Shown: positions 33,201 to 44,632, counted from the first letter of the stretch. The stretch: DNA of 64,000 bases from Stentor coeruleus (GCA_001970955.1 MPUH01000106.1:1-64000), one strand, 5' to 3'. The notes: a model not told the origin generated them from the letters alone. Numbers and translations are program-made.

Positions 33201-35119
33201 CATACTCCTAGTAAATCAGGATGATTTTTACCTAGTAAATTTTCCATACAATCTTTACTAATAATATAATAATTCTTTGCTTTTTGTGTTTTTCCTAATT
33301 CTTTGTAAATATTTGCTAAATTGCTATAATGTTTATATAGTTGACTATTAGAACTATTATCTTTTTCTACACATTTAATAGCTTTTTTGCAATAAAATAA
33401 AGCTTTTTTCCATTCTTGAAATATTTTATATATATTTCCAAGGTTACCATAGACTATCCCCATATCAGGATCGTTAGGGTCTAAGTTTTTTTCCATGATT
33501 TCTCTTGACTTTTCATAAAGCTCAAGGGCTTTTCTCTGATTATCCATTCCACTATAAATATTTCCCAAGTAGGAATATACTTCAATTTGATAGTAATAAT
33601 AAGGTTTTTCAACCCTTTCTAATATTTCTTTGCATTTTTCAAATATTTCAAGGGATTTTATTTTTTGGTTGAGTGTAAAATAAAGCTCACCAAGACTTAA
33701 ATAGATACTTTGTAGCTCAGGATGATCTGGATGAAGTTTTTTTTCTTTTATTATTTTTGATTTTTCATAATATTCTAGTTCTTGTTTTTTATCATCTATA
33801 TCATTGTATATTTCGCCTAGGCTGCAATAAACTTTAGCTAACTCTAGAGAATCTGAGTCTAAGATTTTTTCTCTTATTTTTTTGCATTTTTGGTATTTTG
33901 TTAAGGATTTTTTATATGAGTTTAGATTATAATATGCTGAACCTAAATCAAAATAAACATTTGATAACGAAATATCATCAGGGCTAGAATTTTTTTTATT
34001 GATTTTGTTGAACTTTTTATAATATTTAATAGCTGCTTCATTGTTTTTTATTTTCAAATAATATGAGCCTATGGATTTGTATATTAATGATAGATCGGGA
34101 TGATAAGGATTCAGTGAATGTTCTCTAATGATTATGCATTTTTCATAATATTTAAATGCTTTGGTGTTATTATTGGAGATATTATAGAAGGTACCAAGAT
34201 TATAGTATATATTGGATAGATCTGGGTGATTTGGATTTAATACCTTTTCTCTTATGTTTTTGCATTTTTTGTAAAAATCAAGCGCTTTTTCTCTGTTGTT
34301 CAGAGTTTCATTTAGGGATCCTAAGTTAAAATATATCTTTGCTAATTCAACATGCTGTTTATTATGAATTTTTTCCCATATGTCCAGAGCTTTTAAGTAT
34401 AATTCATTAGCTTTATCATTGTTATTTAATGTATAATAAAGTTTTCCTAAGTCATTATAAATTCCAGAAAGGCCAATTGAATCAATTTTGGTGGCTTTTT
34501 CTCTTATATTTAGACATTTATCATAAAAGATAAGGGCATTATTATTATCATTAATAATTCTGTAAAGGTTTCCGAGAATATGATATATTTTAGATAGTTC
34601 ATGATGGTCAGGGCTATAAATTTGCCCCATTTGAATTAGTGATAATTTAAAACTCTGAATTGCTTTTGTATATTTCGATTTTTTTTCATAGTTAATCCCA
34701 TATATAAAATTGAGCATATCCATATTCTTTGGACTTTTCCCTTCATTCTGCTTTATTTTTATGTAAAGCTTAGCAAACAATCTTGCTTCTGTTAAGTTTG
34801 GAAACAAATAGTGGCATTCATCATCTCCTATTTTCAGTAATATTAGTGCTAATCTTCTATAAATACTTGAATTTTTAGGATTTAATCTTGAATAATAAAC
34901 TAATCTTTCATCATAAGCTTTACAGTATAATTTATAAGCTTCTTGATAATTTTGATTATTAAATTCTTTATCCCCTTGAAGTTGTAATTGTTTTGCACTA
35001 GCAGTTACTTGTTCTATTGAATTCAACATATTTACTATAATCCTGTTTAGAATGGGTTTTAAATATAGACAAGTTGTTGTGTATAAATTTTTTTTTTTAT
35101 GTTTTATATCTAAAACCAT
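30144..35119 (-). CDS. Giant TPR-repeat protein with C-terminal divergent kinase domain
   Basis: Read as one gene, 1639 aa after removing a 56-bp tandem duplication at 31569-31680 that breaks the frame. The ATG at 35119 gives 30 extra basic residues; MLNSIEQV at 35029 may be the true start. About 27-29 consecutive kinesin-light-chain-style TPRs of about 41 residues follow (LGxLYxxxNNxxKALxYYEKC...IREK). The C-terminal 300 residues contain kinase motifs: catalytic loop VHNDISPDNIL, CDFGES, and a YLSPEK segment in the APE place. No clear glycine-rich loop is seen and the VAIK lysine is uncertain, so activity is doubtful. A role in protein-protein scaffolding plus signalling is inferred. I know no named family with this architecture. 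Confidence 0.85.
31569..31680. repeat. Tandem 56-bp duplication inside the TPR-kinase gene
   Basis: Two copies (31569-31624 and 31625-31680) in the sequence encoding one TPR. The unit is not a multiple of three, so it shifts the frame. Removing one copy restores a continuous TPR. Confidence 0.85.
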
Positions 35120-35716
35120 TTAATAAGTAACAGATATGGATTTAATCTAACCCTTATTTTCAATTGTATTTAATAATAATAATAGTTTTTATTATATATG
35201 GGTGAAAAGTTTTCAAAAGTATGCATTTAGTCGAAAATTTGGTTTGATAAGATATCATATCTACTTTTTAATTNTATAAATTTTTTTTTTTATGTTTTAT
35301 ATCTAAAACCATTTAATAAGTAACAGATATGGATTTAATCTAACCCTTATTTTCAAAAGTATGTATTTAGTCGAAAATTTGGTTTGATAAGATATCATAT
35401 CTACTTTTTAATTTCAAAAGTTTTCTCCATACTAAGAATGCCAGTAATCTCAATTCATATTATAAGGTTGAAAAAAAAATGAGTTAGTTTCACTTACNTT
35501 CTCCATACCAAGAATGCCAGTAATCTCAATTCATATTATAAGGTTGAAAAAAAAATGAGTTAGTTTCACTTACATTTCTATTTATAAATAATATAACAAT
35601 AAATAAAAGTGTTTCTTAAAGTCTTATAATAAACCCAAAGTTGTNCATTTCTATTTATAAATAATATAACAATAAATAAAAGTGTTTCTTAAAGTCTTAT
35701 AATAAACCCAAAGTTG
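35090..35716. repeat. Direct repeats flanking Ns at 35274, 35498 and 35645
   Basis: Three successive near-identical segment pairs: about 35090-35270 versus 35275-35413; about 35422-35497 versus 35499-35573; and about 35573-35644 versus 35646-35716. A few mismatches and one indel of about 50 bp suggest unmerged alleles. Confidence 0.75.
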
Positions 35717-35731
35717 TTTAATTATATAAAA
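35120..35731. other. Divergent promoter region with three Ns and direct repeats
   Basis: Lies between the TPR-kinase start and the next plus-strand gene. Ns at 35274, 35498 and 35645 are each flanked by direct repeats. The pair around 35274 also differs by about 50 bp present in only one copy. The true promoter is probably about half this length. Confidence 0.7.
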
Positions 35732-38263
35732 ATGAAAACTGTAAAAGAAAATACTTTAGAAAGTGCATCTCCCAATGAAAATATAGAGAGTCCAGGAGGA
35801 AAAGATGAAATCACAAGAGACAAGCTTAAAAAGCTCCTTAGGGAACAAACTAAGAAAAATGATGGCTTAACAGATAAGAATTTTAGACTCAACACCCAGC
35901 TTAGAAGTTTAATTATGCTTTTGCAAAAAAAAGACATGCAATTAAAAGATATCTTTGAAGAAAAAGCTAAAAACAAAGCTAGGAAATTATTAGGGACTAA
36001 AATCATAGTATCATCCTTATCCTCAGTACTTTTTACTAAAAAATCATGGGCTATGTATAAATTAACCCAAAATATTTACCCATCTGCACTAAAAGAAAGT
36101 GCGGCAAAACATATATTATTTTTCTATCAACAATCAGAGATTAAAATATTATATTTTGCTTGGGATAATCTTAAAAGCAATCGAAATAAGCAGAAAATTT
36201 TAGAAAGATTCATATATTTATTAGAAGCAAAATTTCTTTCATGTGGATATCGAAAACTTGTGGAAATATTTCATAGTTGTATTCAAAAAGAATGTAAAAG
36301 TAAAGTTAATTTTTTACAGCTGATTGAAGTTATGGATAAAGCTCTGTCAACACAGGAATCATTTTCAGAAAGCTTTAATAAATGGGCACAAAAAAAGCAT
36401 AAACATACTGTTTTAATTGAAATACTTAATAAAGGGCATTTAAAAAGAATAAGATGGGCCTTTGCAACAATCCAGATTTCGAGTATGGAAAAAAAATTGA
36501 AGAAAAGCCAAGATAAAAATAAGAAACTTATAGAGCTTTTTAAAGACTCAACAAAAACTACTATATTTGGAGAAGACTGGGGTTTGAGAAAGCCCCAACT
36601 TATGAAAAGTGCTTTAGAAGTCCTAATTAAATCTCATTTCTCGATTTTTTCTCACGATTCTTCAAAAAAATACCTAATCCAGCTGATAATTAGTATATTC
36701 AAACACTTAAAGCAAAGTTCTTTTAATGCTATAAACGAATATTCTTTGAATCTTAAACTAAAATCCGCAGAAGAAGACCTAAAAAATGCTCATTCCTCAG
36801 AATTATCAAGCAAAGCTGCAATCAAAGGAAAGCAAATTCAAATAACAGAGCTAAAAACTGATCACAAGACTTTAAAAAACTCTCTTGAAAAGGTTAACCA
36901 AAACATAAGAGTTCTAAAAGGTTCCTTAAGAGTTAAAGAAGAAGAAACTTCAGAGCTTGAAGAAAAAATTAATAAATGTAATGAGAACTTAAAAAAATTT
37001 CAAGCTGAATCTGACTCATTATCTGCACAAAACAATCAGCGGTATGAAAAATTACTTAAAGAAATCGAAGCTAATAATAATAAAATTGAAGAAATAGAAG
37101 CTTCAATTGATTTCTATTGTAGTGACCTTCAACGTTTAGAAACTGAAGGAAGAATGGGTGCTTTACAGCTTTCACAATTAGAAGTTGCTCAAAAAAAAGC
37201 TCAAGACCTTCACAATTTATTAATGAATGAAAAATCACGTTTACAATCTGCGGAAATCGAGCATAAAAAACAGAAAATTTCTTTTTCAAGTAAAATTGAT
37301 ACACTTGCTTGTGAAAAAGAAACACTTCTTGAAAGAATTCGTAAAGGTCAGGATGAGAAAGCGTTTATTAGTTCAGAAATTGAAGTTAAGGAAAAGGTTT
37401 TGTATTCTTTGCAAGATAAATTTAATGATTATTCAGCTAGACAGCAGGTTCTTGATGAAAAAAAACAGAGATTACAACAGAATTTAGAAGAGGAATATGA
37501 TATGAAAGAAAGCCTTTTAGCTCATAAGCAAAAAGAACTACAAAAACTAAAAGAAGCATTATCTTTGCATAAGACTCAAATGGATACTATGTTAAAAGAT
37601 CTAAATTTAAAAATTAAAAGGGAAGAAAATGATAGGAACGCAAAAGCTAATCAAGAACTAGTCCAAATTTCTCAGAAATACGAAGAAATCACTAGAGAAA
37701 TCCATGCGGCAAACCTTAAAATAAATCCTCTTCAAGCTCAGATACAAAGTTTAACCACTGAAAAACTAAAACTATCAGATGAGTTGAAATCTACTCAAGA
37801 ATTCCTATCTAAAGTCAATGAAGAAAATAGTTTCCTCAAAACCGAGTTCATGTCTTTGGAAACACCTCAAAATTTTTCTTTAGATGAATCTTCTAATGAC
37901 AGTCTTTCAAATCTAAGAGAATATTCAAGTTCTTTAGAGAAAAAAATCAAGGAAATCACAATGAGCTTTGGTGAAGTTCCTGAGGTTAGCAAGTATTCAC
38001 ATGAGAAATTATTATTAGAAACTAAAATAAAAAATCTTCAAGCTGAACTTAATGAATGTAATGAATTTGTTATGAGAAGTAGACAAGATGTAGCTGATGC
38101 TATTGCTGAAATAGAAAACTATGCTAGTATATTAGGAGTAATGGAAGAAAAAATGAATGAAAGTGAGGAACAGCTTATAATAAGACTTAGAGAAAAAGAA
38201 GAAGCTGCAGAAGAACTTAAAAATGCAAAGCAACAATATTTAATGCGATCTTTTCTTCCTTAA
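35732..38263 (+). CDS. Coiled-coil protein, 843 aa
   Basis: Single exon from ATG (an upstream in-frame TTG is ignored) to TAA. Residues about 95-270 form a helical region with recurrent aromatic motifs (YFAWDNLKS, SFNKWAQKK, IRWAFATIQ) faintly like the spaced Trp/Leu motifs of Sfi1-type centrin-binding repeats. Residues about 330-835 are long coiled coil. There is no enzyme domain or membrane segment. A structural role at centriolar, basal-body or cortical fibres is plausible but unproven. It converges with another coiled-coil gene, the stops 60 bp apart. Confidence 0.8.
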   Translation: MKTVKENTLESASPNENIESPGGKDEITRDKLKKLLREQTKKNDGLTDKNFRLNTQLRSLIMLLQKKDMQLKDIFEEKAKNKARKLLGTKIIVSSLSSVLFTKKSWAMYKLTQNIYPSALKESAAKHILFFYQQSEIKILYFAWDNLKSNRNKQKILERFIYLLEAKFLSCGYRKLVEIFHSCIQKECKSKVNFLQLIEVMDKALSTQESFSESFNKWAQKKHKHTVLIEILNKGHLKRIRWAFATIQISSMEKKLKKSQDKNKKLIELFKDSTKTTIFGEDWGLRKPQLMKSALEVLIKSHFSIFSHDSSKKYLIQLIISIFKHLKQSSFNAINEYSLNLKLKSAEEDLKNAHSSELSSKAAIKGKQIQITELKTDHKTLKNSLEKVNQNIRVLKGSLRVKEEETSELEEKINKCNENLKKFQAESDSLSAQNNQRYEKLLKEIEANNNKIEEIEASIDFYCSDLQRLETEGRMGALQLSQLEVAQKKAQDLHNLLMNEKSRLQSAEIEHKKQKISFSSKIDTLACEKETLLERIRKGQDEKAFISSEIEVKEKVLYSLQDKFNDYSARQQVLDEKKQRLQQNLEEEYDMKESLLAHKQKELQKLKEALSLHKTQMDTMLKDLNLKIKREENDRNAKANQELVQISQKYEEITREIHAANLKINPLQAQIQSLTTEKLKLSDELKSTQEFLSKVNEENSFLKTEFMSLETPQNFSLDESSNDSLSNLREYSSSLEKKIKEITMSFGEVPEVSKYSHEKLLLETKIKNLQAELNECNEFVMRSRQDVADAIAEIENYASILGVMEEKMNESEEQLIIRLREKEEAAEELKNAKQQYLMRSFLP

Positions 38264-38323
38264 TACTCATTTTTTGTATTTATATTCTTTATTAAATTAT
38301 AGTTTATTAATAAGGAAAATATT

Positions 38324-39481
38324 TTATGATTCAGATAATCGAGATCTATGCGTGTTGTCATTAGTCATCGGTTTTTTAAGTTGCGATTTGGGAAAGTCAG
38401 TTGAATTATCATTGAAGCTTCCATGTTTAGCACTATAATCATAGTTTGTTTTTGAAGTAAACGTGTTTCTTTTTTCAACAGTTTTGCTCCTTCTACTAGG
38501 GATAGCGGTTCTATTAGGTAAAGTTGCAGGAGACTCATTAGATTCTCTTTCATATTCATCAAGATAGTCTTTAAGCTTTTCATGTACTCTAAGCTTAAGC
38601 CTTGGGTTATTCAAAATACTTTTAGCTTTTTTCAGTTCACTTTGCAATGCTATTATTATATCCCTCTGCCTCCTACATGAAACTTCTTTATCTTCTAATT
38701 CTTTCCACCCTGATTTCTTATAAGTTTCAAACTCTTCTCTAATTTTATCCCTTTCTTCCATAGCTTTAGTCACCCGTCCTTCTAAATACACTTCAAGTTC
38801 TTTAAGTTCTTGTCTATTCCTACTTAAAATAAATGCTATTTCTTGATCCAACTCTTTAACTTTAGATGCACTTTGTACAGTATCATTAGTATAATCTTTT
38901 ATAGCTTCTTTCATAGCATCAATCTGAACCTTTAGTACACCCAAATCTTTTTTCAATTGTTTTTCTTCAGCAAAAATCTCAGCTGTTTTATCAACTTCTT
39001 CAACTTTAAACAAAGTTTGTAAACGGTTTTGTGTTATCATTGTTTCTTGGTCAATCATATATTCCGCTATAAGCATAATTTCTTTATTTTTTTTTGAGAT
39101 TTCCTCTTTCATCTTGTCATGTTCCTGTTTTATTAGAAACACTTCTTTTTCAAATTGGGCTCTTATTTCATCAACTGCGCTTTTGAGTTCTTTTCTTGTT
39201 TTATTACGCACAACGAGCTTTACACTTTTTATTTGTTCATCATTTTCTTTACGGAGTTTATGAATAGACATTTCCATACGTTGTTTAAAGAAATCTTCTG
39301 GTATTGAAGTTAGCTGTTTAAATATGAATTTGCTTGGGGAGATGTTGGTTCTGATTGTTGCTCCCCTACGATAATCTGTTGAAATTTTAATAGGAGAATC
39401 TGCCCGGATTGATGATTCATCTTGAGAGTCTTCCCAGAACTCATCAGCATCGATAGCAGCATCATCACTACTTGAGCTCAT
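38324..39481 (-). CDS. Coiled-coil protein, 385 aa
   Basis: Single exon, ATG to TGA. An acidic Ser-rich N-terminus (MSSSSDDAAIDADEFWED) precedes a Pro/Thr segment, a long coiled coil at about residues 65-320 with a cysteine pair near the end (SCRRQRD region), and a Ser/Thr/Arg-rich basic tail. No recognised domain. The acidic start and basic tail suggest phosphorylation-regulated cytoskeletal binding, which is only a guess. Confidence 0.75.
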   Translation of the reverse strand: MSSSSDDAAIDADEFWEDSQDESSIRADSPIKISTDYRRGATIRTNISPSKFIFKQLTSIPEDFFKQRMEMSIHKLRKENDEQIKSVKLVVRNKTRKELKSAVDEIRAQFEKEVFLIKQEHDKMKEEISKKNKEIMLIAEYMIDQETMITQNRLQTLFKVEEVDKTAEIFAEEKQLKKDLGVLKVQIDAMKEAIKDYTNDTVQSASKVKELDQEIAFILSRNRQELKELEVYLEGRVTKAMEERDKIREEFETYKKSGWKELEDKEVSCRRQRDIIIALQSELKKAKSILNNPRLKLRVHEKLKDYLDEYERESNESPATLPNRTAIPSRRSKTVEKRNTFTSKTNYDYSAKHGSFNDNSTDFPKSQLKKPMTNDNTHRSRLSES

Positions 39482-40155
39482 TAAGGTATTTATATTAATG
39501 TGTTTTTTTTTAAATAGTTGAGAATATGAAGAAAGGACAATTTGGGAATTATTATGGGGTGTTAGGATTTTAATAGAGGATTATGAGGAATTTTATATGG
39601 AAACATTTTGAAGGTGGATTTTTTTTAGGATTATGATTAAAGATAAGGAAATTGACATAAGATATGGGATTTTGTAAAAAAATAGGTAGAGATTTGATGT
39701 TTATAATGATTATAAAGTGTAAATTTTTAGGAATGAGATTATGTTTAAATTGTGAGATGTTAAAATGAATATAAAAGTTTTATGGGTATGGATTATTATG
39801 AATGGAAGTAAGATATAATGTTTATTATGATAGAAGTTGTTAAAGGTGCTTAATAATTTTATCAATAGCATGGCACTTATAAAATACATATGATTATATC
39901 ATTATTGAATTAATAGTTTTTTTCCTAACTTTACCCTAAGCATCAAATCTTCATAATTACTTCACAATTCATGAATCCTACAACTTATTCCAAAACTAAT
40001 AACATAATTACAATCATAAATCCCGAAAAAAACCCCTTTATTTAATCCAAAAAAAATCCTAACCAAACCTATACTTCATATAACCATCACAAATATCCCT
40101 TAAAAAAAGTCTTCATACTTCCCATAAAAATCTTCATAATCATATAATATTAATA
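39482..40155. other. Divergent promoter region with strong composition switch
   Basis: The plus strand is almost free of C next to the minus-strand gene (39541-39600: 18 G, 0 C) and almost free of G next to the plus-strand gene (40021-40080: 17 C, 1 G). No gene seen. Confidence 0.65.
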
Positions 40156-42696
40156 ATGAAGGATAAACTACTAGATAGTCTCCTAGAGTCCTTAGAAGAA
40201 AACCCATCTATGAGTGAAAAAGACTTGCTCGATACTTTTATTAGTACACAAAATAGTAAATACAATTTCCCTGTTTCCTATTCTGAGTTAATAGAAAAGC
40301 TTTTTAATTTCAGACTAGCATATGATCAATTTACCCTAAGCAGTGATTTCTATTCTTATATACTAAAAATCTTCCAAACCTTACGTATCTTAACAAGAGA
40401 GCAAGGAATAATAGTAATATTTATATAGAAAGGGATAACAAACAGCAATGGTATTGAAATCATGGGCAAACTTCTAAAATCTTATTCCAACCAGCATTTT
40501 CAAGACTTTACAGCTAAATATCTAAGTGAAATTTTAGTCGAGCTTTCAACAATAATCAGAAGACTTTCAGAAAACGAGAATATTTTTATTTCAATGATGA
40601 ATGCTCAAATACCTGAAGTTCTTAGTTATATGCTGGGTAGTTCTCATGCTATAGTTACAAGAGCATCATTAGAAGCACTTATTGCTATGTCTAAAGAGTA
40701 ATATAAAAATAGTGAAAATATTAGAGATCAACTACAGACAACTTGTATTATAGAGTTATTGTTGAGGATTATTAATGAATATGATGGGGAATTTGTTCAA
40801 TTAGCAGCTAATCTTCTTAATATAATGTGCTATAAGGAAGATATGTCACGTTCTGTAAGAATACAGCGGGGAAATGTGATACTTGTTAACCAATTGAAAA
40901 ATTCTAAGGACTTGTCAACAACTTTGTATATATCCCGAGTGATATTAACTTTATGTATGGAAACCGATAATATCAAAGAATTTCGTAATCTTGGCTTGGT
41001 AGGGCTGATGACGAAAAGTATTGAAAACTCACAAAACCCATTAGAAGTTATAAACGCCCTTAAAATACTTATCGAAATGACTCTGGACGATGAGACATCT
41101 GTGTTTATCCGTGTTCATGCTTCTTATTCTATTACTTCACTTATCCTTCATTATCATCCTTCTCAATACCCAGAAGATTTATCAGAAGACATAAAACCAG
41201 GTTTATATGAAATCCAACTAAATGCTTTACAATGTGTGAGATTTATATATTCAGTAGAAAGAAATCGAAAATACTTCCGCAAAGTCTTCCCACCTCAAGT
41301 ATTTGCAAGTTTTATCGACATAGGGAATTATATTAAAGAAATCGCTGAATATCAACCAACATTAAAACTCATAAATTCCTTAGGGCAAAATGAAGTTGAA
41401 GGTATAAAAGAAGGATTTATTATACTTAAAGAAAGCCCAGAAACTTTAGCCACAAGAGAAATCGCAGAATATACTGTTGGGGAAATACTCGTATAAACTA
41501 TATAGGGAAAAGGAGCATTTGGCACAGTATATGAAGCTACAAAAGGTCATAACAGATATGCTCTTAAAGAAATCCTACTACAAGAACTTGAACAAGATTT
41601 AGAAGATGAGAATATTGAAAACGTTATTGAAATGATGAATAAAGAAGTGGCTATTTATAAGAATCTTGATCATCCAAATATCATAAAATATTACACATCT
41701 TTTGTTGAAAGTGGGGCTTTGTATATTGTCATGGAATTAATTGAAGGTCAAACTCTAGCTGATTTTATAAGTTCATTAAAAGAAAAAAATCAAAGGTTGG
41801 TTGAAGGGAAAATATGGAGACTTGTTATAGAAATTTGCGCAGGGTTAAGGTATTTACATGTTGAAAAAAAAGTTGTCCATAGGGATTTTACACCTATGAA
41901 CCTTATGATTACTAAAGATAACCATGTAAAAATCGCTGACTTCGGCTTAGCTAAACAAAGAGGTACACAAAGTTCAAGCAGTATGAAAACTTTTGTTGGA
42001 ACAATTCAATATAGTTGTCCAGAAATAGTCAGAAATCAGCCATATACTGAAAAAGCTGATATTTGGAGTTTAGGGGTTATTTTATATGAATTAGCCACTC
42101 TTAATGCACCATTTACTGGAGAGAACCCCCTCGCTATCGCTCGGAAAATTGTTGAAGAAGATTATGTCCCGTTGAGCCAAAAAGAATTTTCCCCTTTATT
42201 TGTAAAGGTTGTACGAGAATGTATGACAGTTTTACCTGAAAAAAGACCTGATATTTTGTATGTGTGTCAAATGATTGGTCCATTGCTTATACAACAGATT
42301 GATGAGTATAGAAAAAATGAAGACATAATATCTAAAAGTATTAAAAAAAATGCCCCAGCGCCGGTTAAAGTTCAGGTTAAAACTGGGAATGTAAAAAAAA
42401 TATCTGATCCGACACAGCCGATTTTCCAAGAATTACATAAACTTGTTTATCTTACGCAGTTACCACCTGGGATTAAGAAAGATTCTAGAAGGTCAATGGT
42501 GGAAAGTTTTAAACATTGGCTGTTTTCTGACCCGAAGAACTCGGAAAATTTAAAGTTTGAACTTGCGAAATTGAATAATTGTAATAAAGAGGATGTACCG
42601 ATTATGCATAAGGATAGGGTAACGTATGAAACTTTGAATTTCGCTATTGAGGAGCTTTTGATTGAGCAGGGGTATTATGAAAAAAGAGACACTTAG
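40156..42696 (+). CDS. NEK10: ARM-repeat NIMA-related kinase, NEK10-like
   Basis: Four exons, 831 aa: 40156-40413, 40429-40697, 40713-41490 and 41506-42696. Residues 1-430 are helical armadillo-like repeats. The kinase starts at the last splice junction (GKGAFGTVYEA, Gly436), has the ALKE lysine, catalytic loop HRDFTPMNLM, DFGLAKQ, and SCPEI in the APE place. Thr in place of the usual Lys of HRDLK is also a feature of NEK10, as is the order ARM repeats then kinase; ELIEG in the hinge and FISSLKEK match too. NEK10 supports ciliogenesis and checkpoint signalling in animals. A C-terminal region of about 130 residues follows. It ends in TAG. Confidence 0.92.
40414..40428 (+). other. 15-nt intron 1 of the NEK10-like gene
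   Basis: GTAATATTTATATAG, phase 0, A at position 10. Joins EQGII to KGITNSN. Confidence 0.93.
40698..40712 (+). other. 15-nt intron 2 of the NEK10-like gene
   Basis: GTAATATAAAAATAG, phase 2 (splits an Asp codon), A at position 10. Joins AMSKD to ENIRDQLQ. Confidence 0.92.
41491..41505 (+). other. 15-nt intron 3 of the NEK10-like gene
   Basis: GTATAAACTATATAG, phase 0, A at position 10. Lies exactly before the glycine-rich loop of the kinase. Confidence 0.95.
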
Positions 42697-43531
42697 GGTT
42701 TATTTTATTATTTAAGGCTAAAAAATATTTATTTTTAGGTTTTGTGGTTAATATATAGATGAGATTTTATGTTGGGAAAATAGAAAATATAGGTGATTTA
42801 ATATTAAAAAAATATGTTTTAAATAGTTTGTATATAGAATACTTGATATTTATGAGCTTGTTATAGGAAAATAAGTTATTTGAATATTTTATCAGTATAT
42901 TGTATTATTATGATGTTGCTTTTATTTTTTTCATATTCTTTTTAGACATAGCAACAGCTGACATGCTCTTTCAGTCTAAGTAGTTAATTTTACTAATCAT
43001 AAATAGGTATGTGCTAAATTTTTTTAAAATCTAAAAATATCTAGAGACTTAGAACAGAGTTTTCTTTTTTTTTATTGATTATTAGCATATGGTAATCTTA
43101 AAATATGTTAATCCAGATTGGAATTTATAAAACTAAGTCTTCAAACTTTCCTCTACATTTCAGCATTTATTATTATTTTCCTTGCTCTATGTAAATAACG
43201 CCGATCTAATATTCATTATAACTACAAATTACATTAAATTCAATCTACTACTTATCCTAATTATCTTTCAAACAACACAAAATTCCTCTAAATTTCACAA
43301 AACCTATTAAAATCTCATAACAAACCACAAATTCCAACTTTAAAATACAAAAAACCCTACCTTACACTACTTATCATATAATTAATCTATTTTCATAATA
43401 AAAATTATTTCCCAAATAATATCCTAATATTTATCATCACTATCTAAACATAATCTTTCTTTAAGTTTATATTAAATAAAATTTCGCAAAAAGATCTTGG
43501 ACCAAAAATAGTGCAGAAAAAAGGCTTATCT
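42697..43531. other. Intergenic, nothing recognised
   Basis: G-leaning 3' flank of the NEK10-like gene, then C-rich DNA from about 43.1 kb. No gene or RNA seen. Confidence 0.5.
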
Positions 43532-43786
43532 ATGAAAGAACGTTCAGTTTCCCAATCTCGACTAGTACTTCTTTCACCCCTAGTCGATGGTAAAAATACA
43601 AGTAAGAGTCCAATGGGTTCTGAAATCATTACAAAAAGTGGAAATAGTACACCACGTCAGTTGCCACCAATAGATGATCTCCAAGCTTATTTTAAACAAA
43701 TCGAAGACCAAGAAGAAAAAATCATCATCAAGATACTAAAAGAAATTGACAGCCACGGGAAAGAAGCGTTTAGTAAGTTGTCTTAA
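43532..43786 (+). CDS. Small unknown protein, 84 aa
   Basis: ATG-to-TAA frame; a GTG 21 bp upstream is in frame. The N-terminal half is Ser-rich and basic, and the C-terminal half is a charged helix (LQAYFKQIEDQEEKIIIKIL). A C-rich upstream region fits a promoter on this strand. No family recognised. It stands at the edge of the pseudogene zone and could be intact or a remnant. Confidence 0.45.
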   Translation: MKERSVSQSRLVLLSPLVDGKNTSKSPMGSEIITKSGNSTPRQLPPIDDLQAYFKQIEDQEEKIIIKILKEIDSHGKEAFSKLS

Positions 43787-44024
43787 ATAATGCAAAAAAT
43801 TTTTAAACTGATATATAATACTTAACATATTCAGTGACTTTATAAAAACTTTTTCGTATAATCTCTTATAGTATATTCTTGCCTTTTACGTATATACAAA
43901 TCGATTTTAAGGTTGGAAATTTTACGATTTGATTGCTAAAAGAGTTAAGTTTATGTTTTTTAATTGATTAGTTTTAGGTGTAGGCATAAACTGAATTATA
44001 AGGAAATATAAACGGTAATGCATG

Positions 44025-44632
44025 CCTATTATGATTTCTTTATGTAAAAACCAAGTGATTGTTGCAATGTCTTTGTTTTTGCTGGAGAATGTGTCGATAT
44101 CTTTGAGGCTTTTATGTGAGGAGAAGAGGTTAAAGATTTTTGGAAGCTTGTCTTTTTTGATTTTGAAGGTCTGCTCCTATTCTTTTCTTGAATTTTTTGT
44201 GTAGAAGTCTTTTTGTTTACAAAGATGCTTTTGCTGTTGGCATAAGGATGAGTTTCACTTTGTTTCTCCTGAAAAAGTGAAAAGCAGCTTCTTTAATGCT
44301 TTCAAAAAAGATTTTCTCATCTTCAGCTAGGTCTTTAAAGCTCAAAATAGGGAATTTACATTCTTAGCAAACAAAGCTAGGATATTCTCAGAGCTTTTTT
44401 TGAAAAAAAGCGTCTCCAGCCTTTAGGGTTGTCGTAAAACAGTAAAGTATGATAAGGAAAACACTCCAAAAGGCATTTCACAGGGTTCATAAGTAAATTC
44501 ACCTTAAGCCAGTTGTTTATTTCAATAAAAACTCTTCTTTTAAGCATAATTCTGTATAAATCTCGCCAAGCTCTCCAGCCAAATTGCCCTCCTTAATCAT
44601 TATAAGTATTTCTTCTTCTTCAAACCTATTCT
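44025..44632 (-). pseudogene. Decayed protein-coding gene, minus strand
   Basis: Three or more protein-like frames follow one another: a stretch with FEEEEILIMIKEGN at the start, a Trp-rich stretch containing INNWLKVNLLMNPVKCLLE and DNPKGWRRFFSKK, then FKDLAEDEKIFFESIKEAAF, and a Ser/Thr/Lys-rich tail containing SRPSKSKKTSFQKSL. Moving between them needs at least two frameshifts and crosses in-frame stops, and no 15-nt intron fits. The family is unknown. I read it as a broken host gene, though sequencing errors are possible. Confidence 0.45.

Noticed and set aside
44022-44204. 60-aa plus-strand frame
   Set aside because: Antisense to the decayed minus-strand gene, which gives the better protein.
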